A DNA stretch of 64,000 nt, taken from an uncultured Eubacteriales bacterium. GTDB taxonomy: Bacteria > Bacillota > Clostridia > Christensenellales > Borkfalkiaceae. Shown piece by piece: positions 53,601 to 61,635 of this stretch. The stretch lies in NCBI GenBank assembly GCA_905209085.1, contig CAJLRM010000008.1, positions 1-64,000 on the forward strand, read 5' to 3'. Every line of letters starts with the position of its first letter. Positions within the stretch are counted from its first letter, which is position 1. A program made the position numbers and the translations under genes. A model generated the notes under the pieces. It saw only the letters and a list, made by a program, of their open reading frames with translations. It made no database searches and had not been told where the DNA came from.

Positions 53601-54321
53601 GGGATGGACGACGTTTAATACGGAACTTGGGGCTCTGAAAGCGAACGCGGCTTTCACGGGCGCGGCGGACCTGACGACTCTTTCTCAGGATGCCACGGAC
53701 ACCGAAATCACGCTGACTTCGGAAGGGGCGCTCGGAAATATCGCTTATTGGGCGCTCGCCATTAAAAACGGCGGAAGATGGGAAGGCGAGGCGACGCTGG
53801 TGATGGATAACGACAATTCCTGGTTCCAGAGCGCGTACATCGTCACTTTGGTGGAATATGTGGAAGGTTTGGGCGTGGAGCTTCCCACCTTTATACAGAA
53901 CGTCCTGACGGCGATAAAGTACGACAATTATTTCACGGCGTTCGATTCCATCCGTTCGACGGTGGCTATCGCAGTGGCGATTCAATCGGGAAGCCTTACT
54001 TCCCTCGATCAGCTTAGCGCGGCTCAGCTTGCCTCGCTCAATCAGTATTGGGTCAGCGGGTACACCATTCACAGCTTTTTGAGCTGGAACTGGGTGAACG
54101 AAGCTGGAAATCAGTTCGAAACATATTATCAGGGGCGTGTCGGCAGAGTCGTGAAGCTTGCGGGCGGCGCGATCGCCGACGGTTCGAACGGCGCAAAGGC
54201 GTTCCAGGGCTATGTGAAAGTCCTCGGCGATTTCCTGACGGCAAACGGATATACGGTAGACGCCGAAAAGAAGGGCTGGGGAGTCACCGAAACCGCGATC
54301 ACCGTTAAAGCGGAAGCGTAA
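50620..54321 (+). CDS. 1233-residue lipoprotein with an internal duplication
   Basis: The signal peptide ends in LGSC (Cys25), then a Ser/Gly/Thr linker (about 29-65). Residues about 70-450 form a beta-rich part with a concanavalin-like flavour (FMGYYAWQDWYVLNFGI, KFENFAVTKAEAYVPTEEEL). The second half is a duplicated helical region: about 608-905 and 908-1233 align with a shift of about 317 residues, sharing a GW motif near the start and F-Q-S-A at 752 and 1069, followed by YV/YL-GLGI-E-P. I do not recognise the duplicated domain. A perfect promoter and ribosome site suggest an abundant surface protein. It precedes the second ABC operon and is separated from it by a weak hairpin. Confidence 0.85.
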   Translation: MKKKVVVFLLCSVMALGTASGLGSCKGNTSDSSTDGSSSSGQSSSSNSTQDSSGTSDSSTGGGQVEQPFVEGGKVYNPVTAKDYKAARTDARVAAYTAYTPEGTKIGDYKALANAINAAIENDAAGHYADESYEFGSYVTQKNGTKKMFVSRQGYQQDENGKVINDECFWYYENGTSLDAFDCYNEVDTVASLKNSKYIVARQQSGEKTHDEENTGGLKATQGWNSYGVLDKKGEYSTSLSAAYYELSATLDAAVIAMPQRFSGNTKMTYTIDLSDVKITPSYTTGNEKSDVYAFMGYYAWQDWYVLNFGIACDVTTGNWYAYEGSSRDDSASNTTYNLGDCIMTSTWNEAGYFEPDADEVVLSIESKLLEDDMGEYQVDDFTAAVKDGAIYKRRITDEDVNTYFPTQQLNMENSYVFVAGLDIKNEISMGVRTENTDYFNGAKFENFAVTKAEAYVPTEEELSDVDYSPKGIEPAYRGKTFNMLLGDPNRKDDDLCIIDYNILNNNLCTTFQVKDGKNIYNFSYDMTAAGSPELGTKAKEYQDTIDNLKNATVENVSDYEDDINLVATWYGDDADGTNSQLQQKFRNIMDFAPYMTAKEILESAMDISDDAKAVAEDFGTLGNLASYAYKGWTTDGTDVAGYLYSELGKFRTIRAAYDALDATDKAKMGYHMSLTIFNAWVEFDEDVKAFETNAAYSDEGIKAYLIGTGEDGGNTPGEEIQMTPAKALEKMAEILFTVKSKGQLLNWDNNFQSAEFIYVACDYLDGLGIEIPQIYVDMIGEMGDETLHVDYYALQATVRLGSKWIKAAEDPLLIKQEIEEADLAILNKYFVNSWTYSDGGIVWGFGGNEWVFGGRLSNLLQYNSEVSGINFMDCLNKVMEVLVSQGYTKDTLPYRVTESAIEAKTGESMNIEDLTAEQKAFYDAWLNIGNIESFRMKGWKAGADVTDTTGYLVDTAEKIADLKAQWEGFETEEQDKIAAFLIKDAAIVTAEIAGWTTFNTELGALKANAAFTGAADLTTLSQDATDTEITLTSEGALGNIAYWALAIKNGGRWEGEATLVMDNDNSWFQSAYIVTLVEYVEGLGVELPTFIQNVLTAIKYDNYFTAFDSIRSTVAIAVAIQSGSLTSLDQLSAAQLASLNQYWVSGYTIHSFLSWNWVNEAGNQFETYYQGRVGRVVKLAGGAIADGSNGAKAFQGYVKVLGDFLTANGYTVDAEKKGWGVTETAITVKAEA

Positions 54322-54340
54322 AAGGATAAGCGAAAATCAG

Positions 54341-54369
54341 ACAGGCGGTAATCCATTGCCGCCTGTTTG
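54341..54369 (+). terminator. Weak hairpin between lipoprotein and ABC operon
   Basis: ACAGGCGGTAAT and ATTGCCGCCTGT form a 12-base stem with one wobble and a 2-base nominal loop, but only TTTG follows. It is more likely a partial terminator or mRNA-stabilising hairpin that lowers expression of the ABC genes relative to the lipoprotein. Confidence 0.6.
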
Positions 54370-54388
54370 AAATAACGGGGGTATTAAA

Positions 54389-56140
54389 ATGACATTGAAA
54401 AAAAATATTTCTTTGGCGATCGCGCTCGTATTGACGGCTTCCTGCATCGGTCTTTCCGCGGGCTGCGGCGAAGTATATGAGGAAAGCGTCGATTGGAGCG
54501 TGGATCTAAACGATAAAATCACAATCAAAGCTCTGTTTCCCGAAACGGGAATGCCCGCATTCGGCACCGACCGCACAGCTCAGCTGATAGAACAGGCAAC
54601 CGGCTATAAGACCAATTATCGCGAAGTTGCCGACGGCAGTGCGGACAACGAAATCAACAGTATTTTATCTACCCAGGGTCAGTATCATATTCTTAAACTG
54701 ACGGAAGCGCAGTATCATCCGTATGTCGAACAGGATGCGTTTCTCGATTTGACGCCGTTTTTGGAAAATACGGAATCGGGGCGTATTCTCTATCAGCTCA
54801 TCGATTTGATGCCTTACGGATGGGATGCGGTACGCTATACAAAAGAGGACGGTACGACGGGAATATACGGCATTCCCGACTTTGGCTATACGGTCATGGA
54901 AGACACGGCGCTCGTATGGAATACGCAGCATTTAGACGCTATCGGATGGTATGACGATCACGATTCGGTGCCGCAGACGATTGGAGAACTGACGGAAGCG
55001 CTTACGCAGTTGCAGTCGCATTTCGGGACGGATAAGGATTATCACGCCCTCGGTATCGGCGGGGCGAATATGTGCGACATCAATCCGATCATGGCGGCGT
55101 TCGATTGCCCGCTGTTCTTTTACGTGGACGAAGATGGAAAAATCCAAAAGGACGTTTATAACGAAGCTTTCACGGGCTACGTGAAATATATGAACGCGCT
55201 CCGTAAAAACGAAATCATTTCCGCCTCGTGGCAGTCCGCGGAATCGGCTAGTATATGCAGTATGTTTGCGAACGAGAAAAGCTCCTGCGTTTACCTTTCC
55301 TATTGGTGGATACAGCCGCTTTGCAACACGATTGTCAACAGCAAACTCGCCCAAAAATACGGCATGGAGAATACGTACGACGCCGCCCACGACGAGATTA
55401 TCGAATGGAACACCCGTATCCGCGGCGACGGAACAAACGGTTCCGTCAATCAGAAGAAAGCGAGATATTTAGGCGACGACGCGGGGATCGGCTATTATAC
55501 CGTCATTCCTTTCTATATGGCGAAGGACGCGCTCTATATCATCGATTATCTCTCCAAAAAGCTGCAAAACTTTTCCCTGTTCTACGGCGGCGAAGAGGGA
55601 GTGGATTGGACGGTCATCGACCCGCCCGCCGACGGCAAAGAGGATTTTGCAAACGACATCATCTATATGAAACCCTGGTCGTATACGCTGGAAACGGAGG
55701 ACGGGACGGTCACGAAGTCCGGCGGCGGCAAATGGATTAAGCTGACGAAAAGCTATATCGATAATATCGTCAACAACTCCATGTATTGTACGGGAACAAA
55801 CTCGATAGAGGCGAAAGTATTGTTCCATTTGAGAGAAACGGGTTTTGACGCCTGGCCGGTCGGGGTGGAAAAGGACGAAACGATCATCACCAATCCGATG
55901 GGAATGATGCCCATTCTCGAACATTGGGCGCCGATATCCATTCTGTCGAGGACGTATGCCAAGCGCGGCTTGGCGGGCGCTATCGACGCCGCAGATCCCG
56001 AACGTACCATCAATATCACTCGGCAGGGATTAAGAGAAAAGAGCGCAAAGAAAAACGGCGTTAAATACTATTATTGGTCGGACGATATCGTCAACGAGAT
56101 GACGGAGTGGTACAACCGCGTCAAATTGGGAAAATCCTGA
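54389..56140 (+). CDS. Extracellular sugar-binding lipoprotein of second ABC importer
   Basis: This 583-residue protein has its lipobox at LSAGC (Cys26) and a long family 1-type solute-binding fold of the kind found with LplB/LplC permeases. Aromatic-rich segments such as YLSYWWIQPL and HWAPISILSRTY fit sugar binding. It has no Ser-rich linker, as for the first binding protein. The two permeases follow at 22 and 16 bases. The ribosome site is a weaker GGGGG. Here the binding gene comes before the permeases, unlike in the first operon, so the two systems are not simple copies. The ligand is probably an oligosaccharide cleaved by the GH31 enzyme downstream. Confidence 0.9.
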   Translation: MTLKKNISLAIALVLTASCIGLSAGCGEVYEESVDWSVDLNDKITIKALFPETGMPAFGTDRTAQLIEQATGYKTNYREVADGSADNEINSILSTQGQYHILKLTEAQYHPYVEQDAFLDLTPFLENTESGRILYQLIDLMPYGWDAVRYTKEDGTTGIYGIPDFGYTVMEDTALVWNTQHLDAIGWYDDHDSVPQTIGELTEALTQLQSHFGTDKDYHALGIGGANMCDINPIMAAFDCPLFFYVDEDGKIQKDVYNEAFTGYVKYMNALRKNEIISASWQSAESASICSMFANEKSSCVYLSYWWIQPLCNTIVNSKLAQKYGMENTYDAAHDEIIEWNTRIRGDGTNGSVNQKKARYLGDDAGIGYYTVIPFYMAKDALYIIDYLSKKLQNFSLFYGGEEGVDWTVIDPPADGKEDFANDIIYMKPWSYTLETEDGTVTKSGGGKWIKLTKSYIDNIVNNSMYCTGTNSIEAKVLFHLRETGFDAWPVGVEKDETIITNPMGMMPILEHWAPISILSRTYAKRGLAGAIDAADPERTINITRQGLREKSAKKNGVKYYYWSDDIVNEMTEWYNRVKLGKS

Positions 56141-56162
56141 GAAGGGTTTTGTGAGGTAAAAT

Positions 56163-57161
56163 ATGGAACAAACAGTCAAGGAAAATTTCGCCCGCAAAAA
56201 GGAGCGGAAAACGGGAGGATATTGGGCGGAACAATGGCATCGCGTAAAAAAACACCGCTTTTTGCTTTGGTTCATTCTCCCCGCCGCGGCTTTTACGCTG
56301 TTCTTTTCCTATGTGCCGATGCTCGGCGTCTTGTTTTCGTTCAAAGGTCCGAGCTTTAATCTGACAAAGGCGGACGTCCTGTATAACGTCACGCACGGGG
56401 AATGGACGCTGCAAAATTATCTCGACATTTTCGTAGACGCTTCTTTTTATAAAGCCGTGGGCAATACCCTCGTGATCAGCCTCATCAAGCTGGCGCTGTG
56501 TTTTCCCTTCTCCATCGTCATCGCTATCCAGCTTTCCGAGTTGAAAAACGCCACGCTCAGCAAACTGATTCTCATCATCATCTGTTTGCCGAACTTCCTT
56601 TCCTGGGCGGTCGTCATCGGTCTTTGGAAAGGCCTCATGGACGCACAGGGCGGCGCTGTCAATCATCTGCTCGTGACGCTGGGCATCATCGACGACAACT
56701 ATGCCCTGATGGCGCAAAATTCCTGGTTTAAAGCCATGGTCATTTTCCTCTCCGCCTGGAAGGGCGCGGGGTGGGGCAGCATCATGTTTTACGCCGCCAT
56801 CATGTCCATCGACAAAACGTATTACGAGTCCGCCACCATCGAGGGCGCCAATAAGCTGCAAAAGATCTGGTATCTCACCATTCCCTCTATTCTGCCCACC
56901 ATCGCGTTGATGCTGGTCATGAATATAAGCGGCATCATGGACGCGGGATTCGAGCAGGTGTATACGATGATGCGGGCGAATGCCGAATTCGAGGAAACGC
57001 AGATCATCCTCGGCACCTATCTTTATAATATTTCCGTCGTCAATCGCACGAACATTCCGTTTGCGACGGCGCTGGGCGTGTTCAACGGCTTGATCGCGCT
57101 GTTGCTGATGCTGGTGGGCAATCTCATTACCACCAAGACGATGAAGCGCAGCCTGTGGTGA
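56163..57161 (+). CDS. Carbohydrate ABC transporter permease, LplB type
   Basis: This 332-residue membrane protein has about six membrane segments after a basic N-terminus of about 40 residues. The ATPase-contact loop ESATIEGAN begins near residue 222, and the order of motifs matches the permease at 1917. It pairs with the permease at 57178. The ribosome site GTGAGGT lies eight bases before the ATG. As in the first system, no ATPase gene is nearby. Confidence 0.93.
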   Translation: MEQTVKENFARKKERKTGGYWAEQWHRVKKHRFLLWFILPAAAFTLFFSYVPMLGVLFSFKGPSFNLTKADVLYNVTHGEWTLQNYLDIFVDASFYKAVGNTLVISLIKLALCFPFSIVIAIQLSELKNATLSKLILIIICLPNFLSWAVVIGLWKGLMDAQGGAVNHLLVTLGIIDDNYALMAQNSWFKAMVIFLSAWKGAGWGSIMFYAAIMSIDKTYYESATIEGANKLQKIWYLTIPSILPTIALMLVMNISGIMDAGFEQVYTMMRANAEFEETQIILGTYLYNISVVNRTNIPFATALGVFNGLIALLLMLVGNLITTKTMKRSLW

Positions 57162-57177
57162 AAAGGAGGAATCGGAT

Positions 57178-58074
57178 ATGACTAAATTTCGACATAATCC
57201 CAATAAAATCCGCGAGAGCAAGCTGGATATTTCTTTGAACGTCGTCAACATCGTGCTGATGCTCCTGGGAGTGATCCTCATTCTCTTCCCCATGTTCAGT
57301 TATTTTTCGCTGGCTTTTTCCGACGGGGCGTATAACGTTCAGGTGGTTTTGTTTCCCAAGGGATGGACGCTGAAACCTTTTAAATACATATTTTTCGGCT
57401 ATGAATCGCAGTATTTCTGGCGTTCCTTCCTCAACTCCGTCATCATCACCGTCTGCATTACGGTGGGCTCCAATCTCGTGGAAGCGCTGGCGGCATACCC
57501 GCTCTCCAAACCCGATTGTCCCTTCCGGGGCGGCATCATGATGTATTTCATCATTACGATGCTCTTTTCCGCGGGAATTATTCCCATCTATCTTCTCATG
57601 CATATGCTGCACCTTTTGGACAGCATTTGGTCGATTATCCTCATTTCCATCAGCAACGTTTTCAATCTGCTTCTGTTCAAGACCTTTTTCGAAGGTCTGC
57701 CCGCGGATATCGAGGAAGCGGCGAGATTGGACGGGGCAAGCGAATTAAAGATGTTTTTTCTCATCATTATTCCCATGTCTTTGCCCGTGTTCGGCAGTTG
57801 CTGCTTCTTTTCGATGGTGGGCAGCTGGAACAGCTACGGCTCCGCGCTCCTGTTCATTTCGACGGGCGCGAAAGAGGCGCAACCTCTCGCTTATTATATC
57901 TATCTGCTCATCAATCGGGTGACCTCGCAAAAGGAAGATCCCTGGCTTTTAATGAATATCAAAAACATACAGTCCGCGGCGATACTTATGAGCATTATCC
58001 CCATTCTTTGCTTCTATCCGTACATCGTCAGATATATTAAAAGCGGACTCACCATCGGCTCGGTAAAGGGCTGA
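57178..58074 (+). CDS. Carbohydrate ABC transporter permease, LplC/YtcP type
   Basis: This 298-residue membrane protein is the partner permease of the second importer. The contact loop EAARLDGAS begins near residue 180, and the tail YIKSGLTIGSVKG is the family ending. An AAGGAGG site precedes the ATG, 16 bases after the LplB-type gene. It has about six membrane segments and normal length. Confidence 0.94.
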   Translation: MTKFRHNPNKIRESKLDISLNVVNIVLMLLGVILILFPMFSYFSLAFSDGAYNVQVVLFPKGWTLKPFKYIFFGYESQYFWRSFLNSVIITVCITVGSNLVEALAAYPLSKPDCPFRGGIMMYFIITMLFSAGIIPIYLLMHMLHLLDSIWSIILISISNVFNLLLFKTFFEGLPADIEEAARLDGASELKMFFLIIIPMSLPVFGSCCFFSMVGSWNSYGSALLFISTGAKEAQPLAYYIYLLINRVTSQKEDPWLLMNIKNIQSAAILMSIIPILCFYPYIVRYIKSGLTIGSVKG

Positions 58075-58111
58075 GGAAAATTAAAAATATCAGTTGAAAA
58101 AAGGCATAAAC

Positions 58112-59626
58112 ATGAAAAGCAAACGCATTCTGATGATACCTTTGGACGAACGTCCCTGCAACTACCGTTTCCCTTTGCTGATGCCCAAAGCGGGCTTCAC
58201 GCTTGCGATGCCTCCCAAAGAGTTGATGGGGCTGAAAAAACGTCCCGGGGATACGGCGGGACTGGCAAATTGGCTGCTCGAAAACGCCGCGGCAGCGGAT
58301 TATGCGGTCGTCGCCATGGATACTTTGATTTACGGCGGACTGATTCCCTCGCGGCTGCACGGGGAGTCGGAAAAAGAGCTTCGGGCGCGCGCGGATGTCC
58401 TGCGCCGTCTGAAAGAAAAAAATCCTCTGCTGAAAATTTTTGCCTTTCAGACGGTGATGCGCTGTCCCTGCTATTCGCTCAGCGACGAAGAGCCGGATTA
58501 TTACGCCGACTGCGGCACGGAGCTTCATCTCTACGGCCGCTATTCCCATAAAGAGCGCTTAGGCGCCCTGACGGAAGAGGAAAAGACCGACTTTGAACGG
58601 GTGAAAAAGCAAATTCCCCAAAAGGCGCTGGACGATTATACCGAGCGAAGAAAAAAGAATCTCGACACGCTGCTCTATACCCTGGAAATGGTGAAAGAGG
58701 GGATCGTGGATTCCTTCGTCGTCCCGCAGGACGACAGCGCGCCTTACGGCTTCACCTCTCTCGATCAGCAGGTGGTGCGCCGCTATCTCAAAGAAAACCG
58801 TATGCAGCTGAAAGTGCCCGTCTATCCCGCGGCGGACGACACGGGCATGACCATGCTCGCCCGCGCCGTCAACGATATGACGGGCAGAGAGCCGAAAATA
58901 TACGTGTATTACGCTTCCGCAAAGGGACCTTTCGTTATTCCCGCTTTCGAGGACCGTTCTCAGGACGCGACGATAAAGAATCAGATCCGCGCGGCGGGAT
59001 GCAAGCGGGTATACAGTCTTCCCGAATGCGATATTTTTCTCGCCGTCAACATCGGCTCGGAAATGCTTGCGAACGAGAGCTTCGAACGCATGACCGCCGC
59101 CTACGACGTGGAGCGCAGTCTGCCCGAATACGTGGAGCAGCTCAAATACGCCCTCGCGGAAGGCAAGACGGTCGCCGTGGCGGACGTCGCGCACCCCGGC
59201 GGCAGCGATCTGGAACTTTTAGAGCTTTTACGGGACGAGGGACTGCTGTTTAAGATTCACGCTTACGCGGGCTGGAATACGTCGAGCAATACGCTCGGCA
59301 CGGTCATTTGCGAGTCGTGCCTGTATTCTGCGGGAAAAGACGAGCGCGGAAACTGGGATTTTCTTCTGCACCGCTATTACGACGACGTGGGGTATTGCTC
59401 GCACACGAGGCGTTGGATAGACGAAAACGCGGTGCCTAAGTACGGCTGCACGGTGTTTCTACTCGACGGGGAGCGGGGCAAGTGCGTGGAGGCGGCGAAG
59501 GGGGAGCTGATGCGCTATATGGGCGAAAATTTCCCCGAAGCGGCTGCGCTGGTGGAGGACGTGGACGTCAGTTCGCCCTGGAATCGCACGTTTGAGATGG
59601 ATTTTATAATAAAGACAAAGGATTGA
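58112..59626 (+). CDS. DUF4127 family protein
   Basis: This 504-residue cytoplasmic protein starts with the DUF4127 hallmark MIPLDERPCNYRFP, followed by DTLIYGGLIPSR at about residue 72 and DDSAPYG near 205. These Asp/Glu/Arg-rich conserved motifs suggest an enzyme, but I know of no established activity. A later VADVAHPGGSDLELL segment and YAGWNTSSNTLG at about 390 are also typical. It sits between importer genes and a GH31 gene, pointing to intracellular sugar processing. I favour ATG 58112 (AAAAGG seven bases upstream) over an in-frame TTG at 58094. No signal peptide or membrane segment is visible. Confidence 0.88.
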   Translation: MKSKRILMIPLDERPCNYRFPLLMPKAGFTLAMPPKELMGLKKRPGDTAGLANWLLENAAAADYAVVAMDTLIYGGLIPSRLHGESEKELRARADVLRRLKEKNPLLKIFAFQTVMRCPCYSLSDEEPDYYADCGTELHLYGRYSHKERLGALTEEEKTDFERVKKQIPQKALDDYTERRKKNLDTLLYTLEMVKEGIVDSFVVPQDDSAPYGFTSLDQQVVRRYLKENRMQLKVPVYPAADDTGMTMLARAVNDMTGREPKIYVYYASAKGPFVIPAFEDRSQDATIKNQIRAAGCKRVYSLPECDIFLAVNIGSEMLANESFERMTAAYDVERSLPEYVEQLKYALAEGKTVAVADVAHPGGSDLELLELLRDEGLLFKIHAYAGWNTSSNTLGTVICESCLYSAGKDERGNWDFLLHRYYDDVGYCSHTRRWIDENAVPKYGCTVFLLDGERGKCVEAAKGELMRYMGENFPEAAALVEDVDVSSPWNRTFEMDFIIKTKD

Positions 59627-59634
59627 CGGGCATT

Positions 59635-61605
59635 ATGCAAAAAATTGAAGAAAAATACATAGAAAGAACGTCCGACGGATTCGCTTGGACGCTGCGGCGG
59701 GCATACCGCGCCGCATACGGTTTCGGGGAAAAGTTCGACAGCGTCGATCAAAAGGGCAAACTCGTCCGCGCTCTGGTGCGCGAAAAATGCTTCTATCAGG
59801 GAGAGTACACCTATCTCTCCATGCCCTTTTTCCTTACGCCCGACGGCTTCGGGGTCTACGTAGATACGCGCGTCGAGGTGGATTTCGATTTTCGCGCCGA
59901 CGGAGAGATCGGAATCAGCTTTGCCGAAGGGAGCAACGGCGAGCGGGCGGAGATTTATCTGTTCGAAGGCACCCCCAAAGAGATCATGAACGAATTTCGT
60001 TCGATGGCGGGCTATCCTCGGCTTTTCCCGAAATGGGTATTGGGCGCCTGGATGAGCGCCAATCGCTGGAAAACGCAGGCGGAAATAGAAAAGCAGGTGG
60101 AAATTTCCCAAAGGCTTGGCTTTCCCCACAGCGTCATCGTCGTGGAGCCTTGGAGCGATTTAAGCACCCATTATCTTTGGAACGGCAGCCTCTGTCCCGA
60201 GAAAAACGGGGACGAATTTTCTTCCTATTCGGAAATGGATTTTTCAAAGTCGTCGTATTGGCAGGATCCCAAGGAAATGGTGGAAAAACTGCACGGCGAG
60301 GGATTGAAGCTGCTCTTATGGGTAATACCTATCTATGCGCAGGGCGCGAGCATCGAAACGGATTGGAACGTCGCCCAAAGACTGAAAGACAACGAGTACG
60401 TCAAAGAGCACGGCGAGTGCGTGAGGAACGCGGACGGCACGCCCTACGAAATCCCGCATACCTGGTGCGTGGGAAGCATGGTTCCCGATTTTACCAATCC
60501 ATCCGCGCGGGAGCATTGGTTCAATCACTTCAAGCATTTGAAAGAGATAGGCGTGGACGGCTTCAAGACGGACGGCGGGGAATTTATCCACGACAGAACG
60601 GTCCGCTTTTCCGACGGCACGACGGGCAAAGAAGGGCAAAACGCCTATTGCGAACAGTACACGCGCGCCTTTGCCGAGTTTGTGGGCGAGGAGGGCATCG
60701 TGTTTTCCCGCGCGGGCGGGCAGGGAACTCCCGCCTACTCGGTCGTCTGGGCGGGGGATCAGGAATCGACGTGGTCGGAGTTCGCCTCCGTTATCAAGGC
60801 GGGCTTGTCCGCGGGAATTTCGGGCGTGGGATGCTGGGGCTTCGACATCTCGGGCTTTTCGGGATATCTCCCTTCCGCGGAATTATACCTTCGCGCGGTG
60901 CAGACGGCGGCGTTCCTGCCCGTCATGCAGTGGCACAGCGACCCCGTTTCGAATAAGCGCTGCGACTTTACGGGCGCCTGGAAGATCAACGACAGAAGCC
61001 CGTGGAATATAGCGGCTTATCATAAGGACAAAAAGCTTTTAGGACTTGTGCGCGAGCAGTTCTTTCTGCACTACAATCTCCTGCCCTATCTGTACGCGCT
61101 GATGAAGGAAGCGCACGAAACGGGCGTTTCGCCTATGCGCCATCTCGTCACGGAGTTCCCGGGCGACGAAAAAGTTTTCTCTGTCGAGGACGAATTCATG
61201 CTGGGCGATGCGCTCCTCGTCGCGCCCGTGTTGCAGGATTATATCGACGCGCGGGAAGTCTACCTGCCCGAAGGCGACTGGTTCGAGCTGTTTACGGGCA
61301 AGAAAACGGCGGGCGGAAAACATAGGGCGGCGCTTCGCAGGCGCTATACGCCCGTGTATATGCGAAATAACCGCTGCGTACCCCTCAATTTATCGGGCGG
61401 AAAGCTCTGCTCGGACGTGGGCAGCGGTATGGACGGCTATCGGGAACTCACCTTTTTGGTGAGCGGCAGGGGCAGGTATGCGTTCAGCGACGATTTGGGC
61501 AACAATATTTCTCTCGAATGGAACGAAAATTCTCACCGCGTTCTGCAAAACGAAAAATCTCTGGATTTTCAGGTGATCCATATCGAGGGGAAAACGTTGC
61601 TGTAA
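59635..61605 (+). CDS. Cytoplasmic GH31 alpha-glycosidase
   Basis: This 656-residue enzyme has an N-terminal beta domain (about 1-120), the GH31 barrel, and C-terminal beta domains (about 520 onward, YLPEGDWFELFTGKK). The likely nucleophile is Asp313 in FKTDGGE and the acid/base Asp375 in WAGDQEST; GCWGFDISGFSG follows. The KTDGGE and AGDQ pattern resembles YicI-like alpha-xylosidases and related alpha-glucosidases or galactosidases. There is no signal peptide, so it should act on imported oligosaccharides, in contrast to the lipid-anchored GH31 at 33469. The start could be the TTG at 59623 instead of the ATG at 59635; no strong ribosome site decides. Confidence 0.92.
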   Translation: MQKIEEKYIERTSDGFAWTLRRAYRAAYGFGEKFDSVDQKGKLVRALVREKCFYQGEYTYLSMPFFLTPDGFGVYVDTRVEVDFDFRADGEIGISFAEGSNGERAEIYLFEGTPKEIMNEFRSMAGYPRLFPKWVLGAWMSANRWKTQAEIEKQVEISQRLGFPHSVIVVEPWSDLSTHYLWNGSLCPEKNGDEFSSYSEMDFSKSSYWQDPKEMVEKLHGEGLKLLLWVIPIYAQGASIETDWNVAQRLKDNEYVKEHGECVRNADGTPYEIPHTWCVGSMVPDFTNPSAREHWFNHFKHLKEIGVDGFKTDGGEFIHDRTVRFSDGTTGKEGQNAYCEQYTRAFAEFVGEEGIVFSRAGGQGTPAYSVVWAGDQESTWSEFASVIKAGLSAGISGVGCWGFDISGFSGYLPSAELYLRAVQTAAFLPVMQWHSDPVSNKRCDFTGAWKINDRSPWNIAAYHKDKKLLGLVREQFFLHYNLLPYLYALMKEAHETGVSPMRHLVTEFPGDEKVFSVEDEFMLGDALLVAPVLQDYIDAREVYLPEGDWFELFTGKKTAGGKHRAALRRRYTPVYMRNNRCVPLNLSGGKLCSDVGSGMDGYRELTFLVSGRGRYAFSDDLGNNISLEWNENSHRVLQNEKSLDFQVIHIEGKTLL

Positions 61606-61635
61606 GCGATAGAATCGATGATAAGGAGAAACAGG

